This document shows, in pieces, positions 1 to 12,341 of a DNA stretch of 64,000 bases. The first letter of the stretch is position 1. The number at the start of each line of letters is the position of its first letter. The translations under genes were made by a program, and so were the position numbers. This DNA is from Kitasatospora griseola (GTDB taxonomy: Bacteria > Actinomycetota > Actinomycetes > Streptomycetales > Streptomycetaceae): NCBI RefSeq assembly GCF_014648555.1, contig NZ_BMRI01000003.1:21432-85431 (forward strand), given 5' to 3'. The notes under the pieces are model-generated. The model saw only the letters and a program-made list of their open reading frames with translations. It had not been told where the DNA came from and ran no database searches.

Positions 1-1141
1 AGCCGTAGTAGGCGTCGTAGTAGCCCGAGGACAGCGCGTAGGTGCCGAGGATGATGCGGCGCTTGACCTCGTCGCCGAAGCCGGCCTCCCGGGTCAGCGC
101 GGTGACCTGCTCGGCGGAGCGGGTGCCGTCGTCGCCGACCCGCAGGCCGTAGCGCATCGCGTCGAACCGGGCCAGGTTCGAGGAGCACTCGGACGGGGCG
201 ATCAGGTAGTACGCGGGCAGCGCCAGCGTGAACGACGGGCAGGACACCTCGACGACCTCGGCGCCCAGCTCGCGCAGCAGCTCCACCGACTCGTTGAAGC
301 GCTGCATGACGCCGGGCTGGTAGCCCTCGCCCGCGAACTCCTTGACGATGCCGATCCGCATGCCGCGGATGTCGCGCATCTTCGCGGCCTCGACGACGGC
401 CGGCACCGGCGCGTCGATCGAGGTGGAGTCCAGCGGGTCGTGGCCGGCGATCGCCTCGTGCAGCAGCGCCGCGTCCAGCACGGTGCGGGCGCACGGGCCG
501 CCCTGGTCGAGCGAGGACGAGAAGGCGACCAGGCCGTAGCGGGACACCGAGCCGTAGGTCGGCTTGACGCCGACGGTGCCGGTGACGGCGCCGGGCTGGC
601 GGATCGAGCCGCCGGTGTCGGTGCCGATCGCCAGCGGCGCCTCGAACGCGGCGAGCGCCGCCGCGGAGCCGCCGCCGGAGCCGCCGGGGATCCGGGTCAG
701 GTCCCACGGGTTGCCGGTCGGGCCGTACGCCGAGTTCTCGGTGGAGGAGCCCATCGCGAACTCGTCCATGTTGGTCTTGCCGAGGATGACGACGTCCGCG
801 TCCTTCAGACGCCGCGTCAGCGTGGCGTCGTAGGGCGGGATCCAGCCCTCCAGCATCTTCGAGCCGCAGGTGGTCGGGATGCCCTTGGTGGTGAAGACGT
901 CCTTCAGCGCCAGCGGCACACCGGCCAGCGGGCTGAGCTGCTCGCCCTTGGCCCGCTTGTCGTCGACCTTGCGGGCGGCGGCCAGCGCGCCCTCGCTGTC
1001 GACGTGCAGGAAGGCGTTGACCTTCTTGTCGACGGCGTTGATGCGGTCCAGGTGGGCCTGGGCGACCTCGACGGCCGAGACCTCGCCCTTGGCGATCGCG
1101 GAGGCCGTCTCGGCCGCCGTGTACTTGATCAGGTCGGTCAT
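1..1141 (-). CDS. gatA: Glutamyl-tRNA(Gln)/aspartyl-tRNA(Asn) amidotransferase subunit A (partial, 3' end outside window)
   Basis: Amidase subunit of the GatCAB complex. It releases ammonia from glutamine so that Glu-tRNA(Gln) (or Asp-tRNA(Asn)) can be amidated in the cytoplasm. The reading frame is open to the left edge, so about 380 N-terminal residues are present and the C-terminus is missing. The amidase-signature triad is visible: the Lys in LKDVFTTKG, the glycine/serine loop [12 protein letters not shown], and the nucleophile Ser in [12 protein letters not shown]. The start is ATG at 1139-1141 ([11 protein letters not shown]), 5 bp after the gatC stop, so the two genes are co-transcribed. 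gatB would be expected further left. High confidence. Confidence 0.97.
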   Translation of the reverse strand, partial: MTDLIKYTAAETASAIAKGEVSAVEVAQAHLDRINAVDKKVNAFLHVDSEGALAAARKVDDKRAKGEQLSPLAGVPLALKDVFTTKGIPTTCGSKMLEGWIPPYDATLTRRLKDADVVILGKTNMDEFAMGSSTENSAYGPTGNPWDLTRIPGGSGGGSAAALAAFEAPLAIGTDTGGSIRQPGAVTGTVGVKPTYGSVSRYGLVAFSSSLDQGGPCARTVLDAALLHEAIAGHDPLDSTSIDAPVPAVVEAAKMRDIRGMRIGIVKEFAGEGYQPGVMQRFNESVELLRELGAEVVEVSCPSFTLALPAYYLIAPSECSSNLARFDAMRYGLRVGDDGTRSAEQVTALTREAGFGDEVKRRIILGTYALSSGYYDAYYG

Positions 1142-1146
1142 CTGGG

Positions 1147-1443
1147 TCAGTCCTCCCCGAGGATCTGCGGCACTCGGAAACGCTGGTCCTCACTCGCCGG
1201 GGCGCCGGAAAGCGCCTGCTCCGGGGTCAGCGACTGTCGCACCTCGTCCGCCCGCATGACGTTGCTCAGCGGGAGCGGGTGGGAGGTCGGCGGGACGTCC
1301 TGCCCCGCGACCTCGGAAACGCGGGCGACCGCGCCGATGATCACGTCGAGCTGCTCGGCGAAGTGGTCCAACTCCTCCGCCTGCAACTCCAGACGCGACA
1401 GCCGGGCGAGGTGGGCGACCTCCTCGCGCGTGATGCCAGGCAT
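1147..1443 (-). CDS. gatC: Glutamyl-tRNA(Gln) amidotransferase subunit C
   Basis: Small 98-residue subunit that stabilises GatA and helps GatCAB assemble. The start is placed at the ATG opening [15 protein letters not shown] because a GAGGA ribosome site lies about 8 bp upstream and the family normally begins this way. A longer in-frame extension to 1521 is rejected as non-coding. The sequence shows the typical helical N-terminus ([12 protein letters not shown]), the FAEQLDVII segment and the conserved VMRADEV piece. It is the first gene of the gatC-gatA pair and lies 5 bp from gatA. The 198 bp upstream also hold the terminator of the preceding GGDEF-EAL gene. Confidence 0.95.
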   Translation of the reverse strand: MPGITREEVAHLARLSRLELQAEELDHFAEQLDVIIGAVARVSEVAGQDVPPTSHPLPLSNVMRADEVRQSLTPEQALSGAPASEDQRFRVPQILGED

Positions 1444-1587
1444 GCAGCGATCCTCAAGGGTGAGTTCCGGTGGAGCGGGCGGCCCTGGGCACACCCGTCC
1501 TTTTTGGTCTTGAGGGCCCATCCTATGGCCACCGGGCGCCCCGACAGGGGCGCGGGGAACCGCGCGGGCAAGCCGGCAGACGTGGAA

Positions 1588-1628
1588 AGGTCCGCCCGAG
1601 GACGGAACTGCCCTCCTCGGACGGACCT
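1588..1628 (-). terminator. Terminator hairpin after the GGDEF-EAL gene
   Basis: Inverted repeat with 15-base arms, AGGTCCGCCCGAGGA at 1588-1602 and TCCTCGGACGGACCT at 1614-1628, with one mismatch and an 11-base loop. It begins 14 bp past the stop codon of the minus-strand gene ending at 1642, so it most likely terminates that gene. There is no long T-tract, as is usual in streptomycetes. The arms resemble those of the terminator at 16967-17005. Confidence 0.75.
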
Positions 1629-1641
1629 CGCCGGCGAAGAA

Positions 1642-3231
1642 CTACCGCGGAAGCGACGAGACCGGCGCCGCCCCCGTCCGCCGCACCTGCAGCCACGCCG
1701 TCGCCTGGTCGGCGGGCAGCGCGGCGGAGACCAGCCACCCCTGGACGGCGTCCACCCCGAGGTCGTGCAGCCGCTCCCAGGTCTCGTCGTCCTCGACGCC
1801 CTCGGCGACCACCGTCAGGCCCAGCGAGTGGGCGAGTTCGACGGAGCAGCGGACCACCGCCGCGTCGTGGTCGTCGGCGACCATCCGGGAGACGAACGAG
1901 CGGTCGATCTTCAGCTCGCCGACCGGGAGGCTGCGCAGCCGCACCAGCGAGGAGTGCCCGGTGCCGAAGTCGTCCAGCGACATCCGGACGCCGTAGCGGC
2001 GCAGTTCGGCCAGCGTGTCGGCGGCCCGCCGGCTGTCGTCCAGCAGCAGCCGTTCGGTGATCTCCAGCTGGAGCGCCTCGGCCGGGACCTGGTGCCGGGT
2101 CAGGTGGCCGGCGACCCGGGCGGCGAACCCCGGATTGAGGACGTCGCGCGGCGAGACGTTGACGGCGACCGGCACCATCAGGCCCTGGTGGCGCCAGCGG
2201 GCGATCTGCCCGACGGCGCTCTCCAGGACGTAGTCGGTGAGCCGGGGCATCAGCCCGGAGGACTCGGCGAGGCTGATGAACTCGTCAGGGGGCACCCGGC
2301 CCTGCCCGGGCCGCTCCCAGCGCACCAGCGCCTCCAGGCCGACCACCCGGCCGTCGAAGGCGACCTTCGGCTGGTAGTGCAGCGCGACCTCGTTCATCTC
2401 CAGCGCCCGGCGCAGGTCGCCGAGCAGGCCGATCCGGTACGGGGTGTCCAAGTCCCGGGCCTCGTCGTACAGTTCGACGCCGCTGCGGCTGTGCTGGGCG
2501 TGGCCCATCGCCACGTCGGCCCGGCGCAGAAGCGATTCTGCGTCCTGGGCGTGCGTCGGGTGCACACAGACCCCGGCGCTGGCCTCCAGCACCAGCAGCA
2601 GCCCGTCCAGCCGGATCGGTGCGGCGAGTTCGGCGATCAGCCCCTTCGCCATCCGCTCCAGCAGCTCGGGGCTGCCGACGCCGGGGAGCAGCACCGCGAA
2701 CTCGTCGCCGCCCATCCGGGCCACCACCGGGCGCTCGCTGCGGCGGCGCACCTGCGGGGGCAGCACGGCGGCCTCCGGGTTCTGCGCGAAGCTGGTGCCG
2801 GCCCGCAGCGCCCGGTGCAGTCGGCGGGCGATGTGCACCAGCAGGCGGTCGCCGGCGGTGTGCCCGAGTGCGTCGTTCAGCGACCGGAAGCGGTCCAGGT
2901 CGAGCAGGATCAGCCCGACGCTGTAGCCGGGTTCGCCCTCGTGCGCGGCCAGCGCCTCCTGGGTGGCGATCAGCAGGGCCTGCCGGTTGGGCAGGTCGGT
3001 CAGCGGGTCGGTGAGCTGGTCCCTGGCCCGATCGCGGGCGATCCGCCAGGCGGCGACCAGCACCGCCAGCGGAACCGCGAACAGCGGGAGCAGTTCGGGT
3101 TCGTAGCGGTACACCAGGACGGCCAACGGGATCAGCGGCGCGGCGCCGGCCAGCAGGACGCCGAACAGCAGCACCGCCCCCGCCATCCCCTGCGGCGGGC
3201 GCGTGGGCGCGCCACCGGTCGTACGATCCAT
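1642..3231 (-). CDS. Membrane GGDEF-EAL cyclic-di-GMP turnover protein (RmdB-like)
   Basis: 529-residue bifunctional-type c-di-GMP protein. Two hydrophobic segments occupy about residues 16-40 and 47-63. A GGDEF domain follows, with intact GGDEF at about residues 174-178 but no RxxD inhibitory site just upstream. Then comes an EAL domain with EALVRW at about 300, EITERLL, DDFGTGHSS, ELKIDRSFV and AEGVED, which are all the usual phosphodiesterase metal and substrate residues. The start is the ATG at 3231 with GGAGG about 9 bp upstream; an N-terminal extension to 3492 is not supported. The position between gatC and ligA matches the Streptomyces phosphodiesterase RmdB, recalled from memory, which affects development. 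Both activities look possible; hydrolysis is the likelier net role. Confidence 0.88.
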   Translation of the reverse strand: MDRTTGGAPTRPPQGMAGAVLLFGVLLAGAAPLIPLAVLVYRYEPELLPLFAVPLAVLVAAWRIARDRARDQLTDPLTDLPNRQALLIATQEALAAHEGEPGYSVGLILLDLDRFRSLNDALGHTAGDRLLVHIARRLHRALRAGTSFAQNPEAAVLPPQVRRRSERPVVARMGGDEFAVLLPGVGSPELLERMAKGLIAELAAPIRLDGLLLVLEASAGVCVHPTHAQDAESLLRRADVAMGHAQHSRSGVELYDEARDLDTPYRIGLLGDLRRALEMNEVALHYQPKVAFDGRVVGLEALVRWERPGQGRVPPDEFISLAESSGLMPRLTDYVLESAVGQIARWRHQGLMVPVAVNVSPRDVLNPGFAARVAGHLTRHQVPAEALQLEITERLLLDDSRRAADTLAELRRYGVRMSLDDFGTGHSSLVRLRSLPVGELKIDRSFVSRMVADDHDAAVVRCSVELAHSLGLTVVAEGVEDDETWERLHDLGVDAVQGWLVSAALPADQATAWLQVRRTGAAPVSSLPR

Positions 3232-3526
3232 AAGCCCAGTCCTCCGTCGGGCCCGCCCCCGCTGGGCCGCCTCACGGTGAGGCACCCCCTCCTCGGGATG
3301 CCGGTGGACGTCAGACGAGGGCGTGTCCCCGGGGCTCCGGCAGAACCGGTGCCACACACTCCTGCTGACAGTTCGTAGCGCCCAGGGTAAGCCGGGGTCC
3401 GCCGCACGGGCGCACTTTCCGGTCACCTCCGAGCGCGACGTCATATCCGCGCGCTGCTCGATGACACAATGCCCGATTTCGCTCTCGAACACCCGACTGA
3501 CGCGGCATCAGGACGGTAACGACCCG
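3232..3526. other. Non-coding gap upstream of the GGDEF-EAL gene
   Basis: 295 bp between the start of the GGDEF-EAL gene and the end of ligA, both on the minus strand. It should hold the promoter of the GGDEF-EAL gene and the end of the ligA transcript. Apart from the GGAGG ribosome site next to 3231, I see no clear hairpin, repeat or convincing -10/-35 pair. Confidence 0.5.
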
Positions 3527-6873
<3,347 letters not shown>

Positions 6874-6912
6874 GGGAGAGAGCCTACGCAGCCCCGGCCG
6901 GTCGTTCGTGCC

Positions 6913-7725
6913 TCAGGCGGCGTCGAGGAAGCCGGTCAGGCTGCGCACGTAGTCCTCGGGGTGCGAGACGTGCGGGACGTGGCCGGCTCCCGCCAGTTCC
7001 CGGACCTCGGCCCGGGGCAGGGCCTCGCCGAGCCTGGAGATGATGGCCGGGAACCACGGCGGGCTCTCGGTGCCGTTGGTCAGCAGGGCGGGGCCGGTGT
7101 AGGCGGGCAGCCGGGCAAGGTCGAGGAACAGCCAGTCGGGGTCGGCCAGTTCGTCGAGGAAGGTGGGGGCGTTGGTGACGAGGGCGTCCCGGAGCCAGTC
7201 CGGGAGCTGCTCCCAGTTCCCCGGGCCGAGGGCGACCTCGTCGACGAACTGCTCGGCGCCCGCGAGGTCCTCGCCCGCGCGCAGGTGTGCGCGGACGGAC
7301 TCCAGCTTCTCCTCCATGGTGCGCATCAGCGGCCGGAGGTCCGGGTCCTCCGCCACGATCCCCATCAGCGGGGGCTCGTGCGCCGCCAGGCTCCGGAACA
7401 GCTCGGGGCGCCGGGCGGCCAGGCCCAGCGCCGTCGAGGCCCCGAAGGAGTTGCCCGCGACGTGCGCCGGAGCCAGGTCGAACGTCTCGATCAGCGCGGC
7501 GAGATCCTGCTCGTCCTCGGTCCTGGCCCCCTGCCCCTCGGGGCGTTCGCTCCGGCTGTGCCCCCGCCGGTCGTAGACCAGGACGCGGTACCGCTCGGCG
7601 AGGTCGGGCACCACGGAGCCCCAGGTGAGGTGGTCGCTCCACGACCCGTGGACCAGCACCAGCGGGTCGCCGTCCCCCGCCAGCTCGTAGTAGAGGCCGA
7701 CGCCGTTCACCCGGGCCAGAGGCAT
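6913..7725 (-). CDS. Alpha/beta hydrolase
   Basis: 270-residue alpha/beta-hydrolase-fold protein. It shows the oxyanion-hole HG (VLVHGSWSDH), the beta-strand pattern YRVLVYDRRGHSRS, a nucleophile elbow GNSFGAS with Ser between small residues, and the catalytic His near the end (GAGHVPHVSHPEDY). The acid is likely the Asp/Glu before the last strand (LTNGTES region). The start is ATG at 7723-7725 with a GAGGAG ribosome site 7 bp upstream; the frame extending to 8202 is a shadow. It is probably an esterase, lipase or haloperoxidase-like enzyme of unknown substrate, in a run of minus-strand housekeeping genes. Confidence 0.88.
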   Translation of the reverse strand: MPLARVNGVGLYYELAGDGDPLVLVHGSWSDHLTWGSVVPDLAERYRVLVYDRRGHSRSERPEGQGARTEDEQDLAALIETFDLAPAHVAGNSFGASTALGLAARRPELFRSLAAHEPPLMGIVAEDPDLRPLMRTMEEKLESVRAHLRAGEDLAGAEQFVDEVALGPGNWEQLPDWLRDALVTNAPTFLDELADPDWLFLDLARLPAYTGPALLTNGTESPPWFPAIISRLGEALPRAEVRELAGAGHVPHVSHPEDYVRSLTGFLDAA

Positions 7726-7799
7726 GCGCGCACTCCTCACGCCGTGGAGCCGCGACCGCGGCCCCGCCCCTCCAGTGGACCGCAGGCGCGGGCCCCCGG

Positions 7800-8489
7800 C
7801 TACTGGCCGGGGCGGACGGTGATCTCGGTGATCTCCGCGTCGCGCGGCAGGTCGAGCGCGGCGAGGATCGCGGTGGCGACCGACTCCGGGGCGATCCACT
7901 TCGCCGGGTCGTACTCCTTGCCCTCCTGCTGGTGCACCTTCACCTGCATCGCGGTGGCGGTGCGCCCGGGGTAGACGCTGGTGACCCGGACCCCGTGGGC
8001 GTGCTCCTCCTGCCGCAACGCGTCGGCGAGCGCCCGCACCGCGAACTTGCTGGCCGCGTACGAGCCCCAGGTCGGGTCGGCGCGCAGGCCGGCGCCGGAG
8101 TTGACGAAGACCACGTGGCCGCGGGCGAGCCGCAGCGAGGGGAGCAGCAGCCGGGTGATCTCGGCGGGGGCGACGGTGTTGACGTTCAGCTGCTGCTGCC
8201 ACGCCTTCACGGGGGTCTCGCCGACGGTGCCGAGTTCGACCACGCCGGCGATGTGCAGGAGCGAGTCGAGTTCGACGGGCAGCGCCTGGTGGCCGAACGC
8301 CCAGGACAGCTTGGCCGGGTCGTCGAGGTCGCCGACCAGCGTCCGCGCCTCGGGGTAGCGCTCGCGCAGCTGCGCGGCGCGGCGCGCGTCGCGGGCGAGC
8401 AGCCAGACCTCCTCGCCGCGGGCGGTGAGCTTGTCGGCGACGGCGGAGCCGATGCCGGAGCCGGCTCCGGTGATCAGGTGGGCACCCAT
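7800..8489 (-). CDS. Short-chain dehydrogenase/reductase (SDR)
   Basis: 229-residue classical SDR. The N-terminal cofactor loop GAGSGIG starts near residue 7, followed by LLARDARR, which favours NADP(H) because of the Arg residues after beta-2. The VGDLDDP and LLHIAGV (variant of NAG) strands, a catalytic Ser in FVNSGAG and the YAASK Tyr/Lys pair are all present. The start is ATG at 8487-8489 with GAGGA upstream. It begins 8 bp after the LOG-family gene ends, so the two probably form one transcript. The substrate is unknown. Confidence 0.9.
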   Translation of the reverse strand: MGAHLITGAGSGIGSAVADKLTARGEEVWLLARDARRAAQLRERYPEARTLVGDLDDPAKLSWAFGHQALPVELDSLLHIAGVVELGTVGETPVKAWQQQLNVNTVAPAEITRLLLPSLRLARGHVVFVNSGAGLRADPTWGSYAASKFAVRALADALRQEEHAHGVRVTSVYPGRTATAMQVKVHQQEGKEYDPAKWIAPESVATAILAALDLPRDAEITEITVRPGQ

Positions 8490-8497
8490 GGGATTCC

Positions 8498-9031
8498 TCA
8501 GTTCTGCTGGACGGTCGCGTGGGCGAGGGCTTCGGCGGGAGTCTGCGCGAAGGACACCAGCTCGGCGAGCGGACGCGGCAGGAACCCGTCGCGGTCCATC
8601 CGTTCGAGCTGGGTGCGCATCCCGTCGTAGAAGCCCTCGGTGTCGAGCAGCACGATCGGCTTGTCGTGCTGACCGTGCTTCTTCAGCTCCAGCACCTCGG
8701 TGACCTCGTCGAGCGTCCCGATTCCGCCGACCAGCACCACCAGCGCGTCCCCGCGGGCCAGCAACTCGGCCTTCCTGGTCGGCAGATCGGGCATCACCAC
8801 CAGCTCGTCGGCGCCCTCGTACGCCTTGTGCCGCAGGAACTCCACCGACACCCCGACGAGCCGGCCCCCGGCCTCCTTCACCTCGTCGGCCAGCAGCCCC
8901 ATCAGCCCGGTGTGCGACCCGCCCCACACCAGGGTGTGCCCGGCCGCCCCGAGCAGCCGGGCGAACTCCGCCGCCGGGGCGGTGTACTTGGCATCGAGCA
9001 GGTTCGCCGAACAGAAGACCGTGATGTTCAT
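8498..9031 (-). CDS. LOG-family (lysine-decarboxylase-like) nucleotide phosphoribohydrolase
   Basis: 177-residue Rossmann-fold protein of the LOG family. Characterised members cleave cytokinin riboside 5'-monophosphates or AMP-type nucleotides to base plus ribose-5-phosphate. Visible motifs are GGSHTGLMG near residue 40, the Arg-containing LPTRKAEL, and VGGIGTLDEVTE. The last corresponds to the usual PGGxGTxxE but has Val where Pro is normal, leaving the catalytic Glu and Arg. It precedes and is probably coupled to the SDR gene. The start is ATG at 9029-9031. The old label lysine decarboxylase is misleading. Confidence 0.85.
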   Translation of the reverse strand: MNITVFCSANLLDAKYTAPAAEFARLLGAAGHTLVWGGSHTGLMGLLADEVKEAGGRLVGVSVEFLRHKAYEGADELVVMPDLPTRKAELLARGDALVVLVGGIGTLDEVTEVLELKKHGQHDKPIVLLDTEGFYDGMRTQLERMDRDGFLPRPLAELVSFAQTPAEALAHATVQQN

Positions 9032-9096
9032 AGTGCAACCAGTCCTATCACCGGCCGACACGCCCGGGTCAAGCCGATAATCCCCCCGGGCAGGCT

Positions 9097-10239
9097 CTAG
9101 ACGCCCTGGGCCTCGACGGCCCGCTCGGTGCTCGCGATCGTCGCCGAGCCGACCACCCGGGTGCCGTCGTACAGCACCACCGCCTGGCCGGGGGCGATGC
9201 CGCGGGCCGGAGTGTCGAGGCGGACGTGCAGCTGGTCGTCCGTCAGGACGGCCGTCACGGGGACCTCTTCGCCGTGGGCGCGCAGCTGCGCGGTGTAACG
9301 GCCTTCGCCGGTGGCGGGGGTGCCGCACCAACGGGGGCGGATGGCGGTGAGGGCGTGCACGTCGAGGCCGCTGGCGGGGCCGACGGTGACGGTGTTGTCG
9401 ACCGGCGAGATGTCGAGGACGTAGCGGGGCTTGCCGTCGGCGGCCGGCCGGCCGAGGCGCAGGCCCTTGCGCTGGCCGATGGTGAAGCCGTACGCGCCGT
9501 CGTGCTCGCCGAGCTTGGTGCCGTCGGTGTCGAGGATGTCGCCGGTGGCGGTGCCGAGGCGTTCGGCGAGGAAGCCCTGGGTGTCACCGTCGGTGATGAA
9601 GCAGATGTCGTGGCTGTCGGGCTTCTTGGCCACGGCGAGGCCGCGCCGGTCGGCCTCCTCGCGGATGACGTCCTTGGTGGTGTCGCCGAGCGGGAACAGC
9701 GAGTGGGCGAGCTGGTCGGCGTCGAGGACGCCGAGCACGTACGACTGGTCCTTGGCGCCGTCGACCGCGCGGTGCAGTTCGCGGGTGCCGTCGGGCAGGT
9801 CGACGATCCGGGCGTAGTGGCCGGTGCAGACGGCGTCGAAGCCGAGCGCGATCGCCTTGTCGAGCAGCGCGGCGAACTTGATCTTCTCGTTGCAGCGCAG
9901 GCACGGGTTGGGGGTGCGTCCGGCGGCGTACTCGGCGACGAAGTCCTCGATCACGTCCTCGCGGAAGCGCTCCGCCAAGTCCCAGACGTAGAACGGGATG
10001 CCGATCACGTCGGCGGCGCGGCGGGCGTCCCGGGAGTCCTCCAGGGTGCAGCAGCCGCGCGCGCCGGTGCGGAAGGACTGCGGGTTGCTGGCGAGCGCCA
10101 GGTGGACGCCGGTCACCTCGTGGCCTGCTTCGACGGCCCGGGCGGCGGCGACGGCGGAGTCGACGCCGCCGGACATCGCGGCGAGCACGCGCAGGCGGCC
10201 GGTGGACGGGGTGGTCGGGGCGCCGGGGAAGTCAGTCAT
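9097..10239 (-). CDS. mnmA: tRNA-specific 2-thiouridylase MnmA
   Basis: 380-residue enzyme that adds sulfur to C2 of wobble uridine in tRNA for Lys, Glu and Gln. It has the ATP-pyrophosphatase P-loop [10 protein letters not shown] (SGGVDS at about 23-28) and the two catalytic cysteines, in [12 protein letters not shown] and in [12 protein letters not shown]-terminal MnmA beta-barrel follows. The start is ATG at 10237-10239 with AAGGAG upstream; the open frame continuing to 11415 is a shadow of the MFS gene. A sulfur donor is expected from a cysteine desulfurase, and the nifS-like gene at 12342-13523 is a candidate partner, separated here by a marR-MFS pair. Confidence 0.96.
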   Translation of the reverse strand: MTDFPGAPTTPSTGRLRVLAAMSGGVDSAVAAARAVEAGHEVTGVHLALASNPQSFRTGARGCCTLEDSRDARRAADVIGIPFYVWDLAERFREDVIEDFVAEYAAGRTPNPCLRCNEKIKFAALLDKAIALGFDAVCTGHYARIVDLPDGTRELHRAVDGAKDQSYVLGVLDADQLAHSLFPLGDTTKDVIREEADRRGLAVAKKPDSHDICFITDGDTQGFLAERLGTATGDILDTDGTKLGEHDGAYGFTIGQRKGLRLGRPAADGKPRYVLDISPVDNTVTVGPASGLDVHALTAIRPRWCGTPATGEGRYTAQLRAHGEEVPVTAVLTDDQLHVRLDTPARGIAPGQAVVLYDGTRVVGSATIASTERAVEAQGV

Positions 10240-10280
10240 AAGGAGTCCAGCGTAACGGGGGCCGGGCGCTCGCCCGACGG

Positions 10281-11690
10281 TCAGTTCGGCACCGGGGCGG
10301 GCGGCTCGGCGGCGGCCGGGACCGGGGCGGTGCGGGCCGGCAGCGCGGTGGCCAGCAGGAAGGCCGCGAGCAGCAGCGTCGCGCCCACGCCGAAGGCCAG
10401 GTGGAACCCGTCGACGGCATCCCCGGAGCCGCCGGCCAGCGCGGTGAGGACGGCGACGCCGAGCGCCGCGCCGACCTGCTGGGTGGTGTTGAGCACCCCG
10501 GAGAGCAGTCCGGCGTCCTCGGGCCGGGCGTCGGCCATGCCGAGGGCGGTGAGCGCGGTGGCGGCGAGTCCGAAGCCGGCGCCGAGCAGCATGGTGGGCA
10601 GCAGGTCGGCGACGTAGTCGAAACGGCCGGCGGGCAGCCGCACCAGCAGGGCCAGGCCGACGGTGAGCAGGGCCAGGCCGAGCAGCAGGGTGCGGCGCTC
10701 GCCGAACCGGCCGATGGCGCGGGCGGCGACCAGCAGCGAGACGGCGCCGATGGCGAGCGCGGCGGGCAGCATGGCCAGTCCGGTGTCGAGCGCGCCGTAG
10801 TGCTGGACGTTCTGCAGGTAGAGCGCCACCAGCACCTGGAAGCCGAACAGCGCGCCCAGCAGCAGGATCTGCACCAGGTTGGCGAGCGCGGTGGTGCGCC
10901 GGGCGAGGACCCGCAGCGGCAGCAGCGGGGCGGCGGCGCGGGCCTGCCGGAGGACGAACGCGGCGAGCAGGGCGAGCGCGGCGGCGGCCGGGCCGAGGGT
11001 GCCGGCGGACGTCCAGCCGTGCGGGCCGCCCTCGACGATGCTGTAGACCCCGAGCATCAGCCCGCCGGTGACCAGCGCCGCGCCGGGGACGTCCACGCCG
11101 CCCCCGGCGCCGCCGCCCGCGTCCCGGGGCAGCAGGCGCAGGCCGGCCAGCAGCGCGGCGGCGCCGATCGGCAGGTTGATGAAGAAGATCCAGTGCCAGC
11201 CGAGGCCTTCGGTGAGCACGCCGCCGAGCACCTGGCCGAGCGAGGCGCCGGCCGAGCCGGTGAAGCCGACGACGCCGAACGCCTTGGCCCGGTCGGCGGG
11301 TTCGGGGAACAGGCCGACCACCATGCCGAGGCCGACGGCGGAGGCCATCGCCCCGCCGACGCCCTGCAGGAAGCGGGCGGAGATCAGCGTCGCGGGGCCG
11401 GTGGCGAGGCCGCACAGCACGGAGGCGACGGTGAAGGCGGCGATGCCGGCCAGGTAGATCCGGCGGCGGCCGAGCAGGTCGCCGAGCCGTCCGGCGAGCA
11501 GCAGCAGGCCGCCGAAGGCGATCACGTAGGCGTCCACCACCCAGGCCAGTCCGGCCGGGCCGATGTGCAGGTCGTCCTGGATGGCGGGCAGCGCGACGGT
11601 GGTGATCGAGCCGTCCAGGATCACCATCAGCATGCCGGCGCAGACCACCGCGAGGGCCGACCAGCGGGCGCGTGACGGGTGTTCGGACAT
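10281..11690 (-). CDS. MFS drug exporter, DHA2 (14-TMS) family
   Basis: 469-residue integral membrane protein with about 14 hydrophobic segments. It has the MFS motif A-like loop [16 protein letters not shown] after the second helix and the antiporter motif region [19 protein letters not shown]. It is typical of EmrB/QacA-type proton-driven efflux pumps. The start is ATG at 11688-11690 with a GGGAG/GGAGAC purine stretch upstream. It lies 108 bp after a MarR regulator on the same strand, and the gap contains a direct repeat. The pair is a likely self-regulated resistance module; the substrate cannot be told. Confidence 0.92.
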   Translation of the reverse strand: MSEHPSRARWSALAVVCAGMLMVILDGSITTVALPAIQDDLHIGPAGLAWVVDAYVIAFGGLLLLAGRLGDLLGRRRIYLAGIAAFTVASVLCGLATGPATLISARFLQGVGGAMASAVGLGMVVGLFPEPADRAKAFGVVGFTGSAGASLGQVLGGVLTEGLGWHWIFFINLPIGAAALLAGLRLLPRDAGGGAGGGVDVPGAALVTGGLMLGVYSIVEGGPHGWTSAGTLGPAAAALALLAAFVLRQARAAAPLLPLRVLARRTTALANLVQILLLGALFGFQVLVALYLQNVQHYGALDTGLAMLPAALAIGAVSLLVAARAIGRFGERRTLLLGLALLTVGLALLVRLPAGRFDYVADLLPTMLLGAGFGLAATALTALGMADARPEDAGLLSGVLNTTQQVGAALGVAVLTALAGGSGDAVDGFHLAFGVGATLLLAAFLLATALPARTAPVPAAAEPPAPVPN

Positions 11691-11744
11691 GGGTGTCTCC
11701 CTCCCCCGGGGCGCGCGGGCACGCGCTCCCTCAACAAGAGAGAC

Positions 11745-11768
11745 CGTAACAGATGGTTTCGTAATAGA
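11745..11768. promoter_or_regulatory. Candidate operator: direct repeat between marR and MFS genes
   Basis: Two near-identical 9-mers, CGTAACAGA at 11745-11753 and CGTAATAGA at 11760-11768, stand 15 bp apart start-to-start. They lie in an AT-richer 40-bp patch of the gap upstream of the MFS start. The location fits an operator or promoter element controlled by the neighbouring MarR protein, though MarR sites are more often inverted repeats. Inference only. Confidence 0.35.
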
Positions 11769-11798
11769 CGATCCAGAACGGACCGATTGACTGGACCG

Positions 11799-12290
11799 CT
11801 ACCCCTGCCGGGCCCGCCTCGGCTTCCGCACCACGCCGCCCTCCCCCGCCATCGGGAACTCCACGTCCTTCTGCAGCCGGTCCAGCGCGTCCACGAACAC
11901 CTGCCGCTCCCCGGCGGACAGTTCGCCCAGCGCCTCCCCGTGCACCCGGTCGACGATCACCTCGCCGCGCCGCACCAGCTCCTCGCCGGCCGGGGTGACC
12001 CGGATGACCTTCACCCGCCGGTCGGTCGCAGACGGGTGGCGCTCGGCCAGGCCGTCCCGCTCCAGCTCGTCGGCGGTGACCACCATGGTGGTCTTGTCCA
12101 GCCCGGCGATCGCCGCCAGCTGCGACTGGGTGCGCTCGGCCTCGATGGCGTGCAGCAGCACGCAGTGCTTGCGCGGGGAGCTGTCGATCTCGGCCAGGGC
12201 CAGCGACAGACGGGTGTTCATGGCGTGCGCGGCCTGGACCAGCAACCCGGTGAGGTCACGGACGGTGCGCTCGGGAAGGGGTGCGCTCAT
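11799..12290 (-). CDS. MarR-family transcriptional regulator
   Basis: 163-residue winged helix-turn-helix protein. The DNA-binding region reads LAAIAGLDKTTMVVTADELERDGL, followed by the wing with the family-typical DRR motif (ATDRRVKVIRVTPAGEEL). Helices at both ends would form the dimer interface. It sits just upstream of, and on the same strand as, a DHA2 exporter, so it most likely represses that pump until a ligand binds. The start is ATG at 12288-12290, with no strong ribosome site. Confidence 0.92.
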   Translation of the reverse strand: MSAPLPERTVRDLTGLLVQAAHAMNTRLSLALAEIDSSPRKHCVLLHAIEAERTQSQLAAIAGLDKTTMVVTADELERDGLAERHPSATDRRVKVIRVTPAGEELVRRGEVIVDRVHGEALGELSAGERQVFVDALDRLQKDVEFPMAGEGGVVRKPRRARQG

Positions 12291-12341
12291 CCCCCCAGAA
12301 TACGTCCGCCAGCAGACGGTTCCGCTGCGGAACGAACCGGG

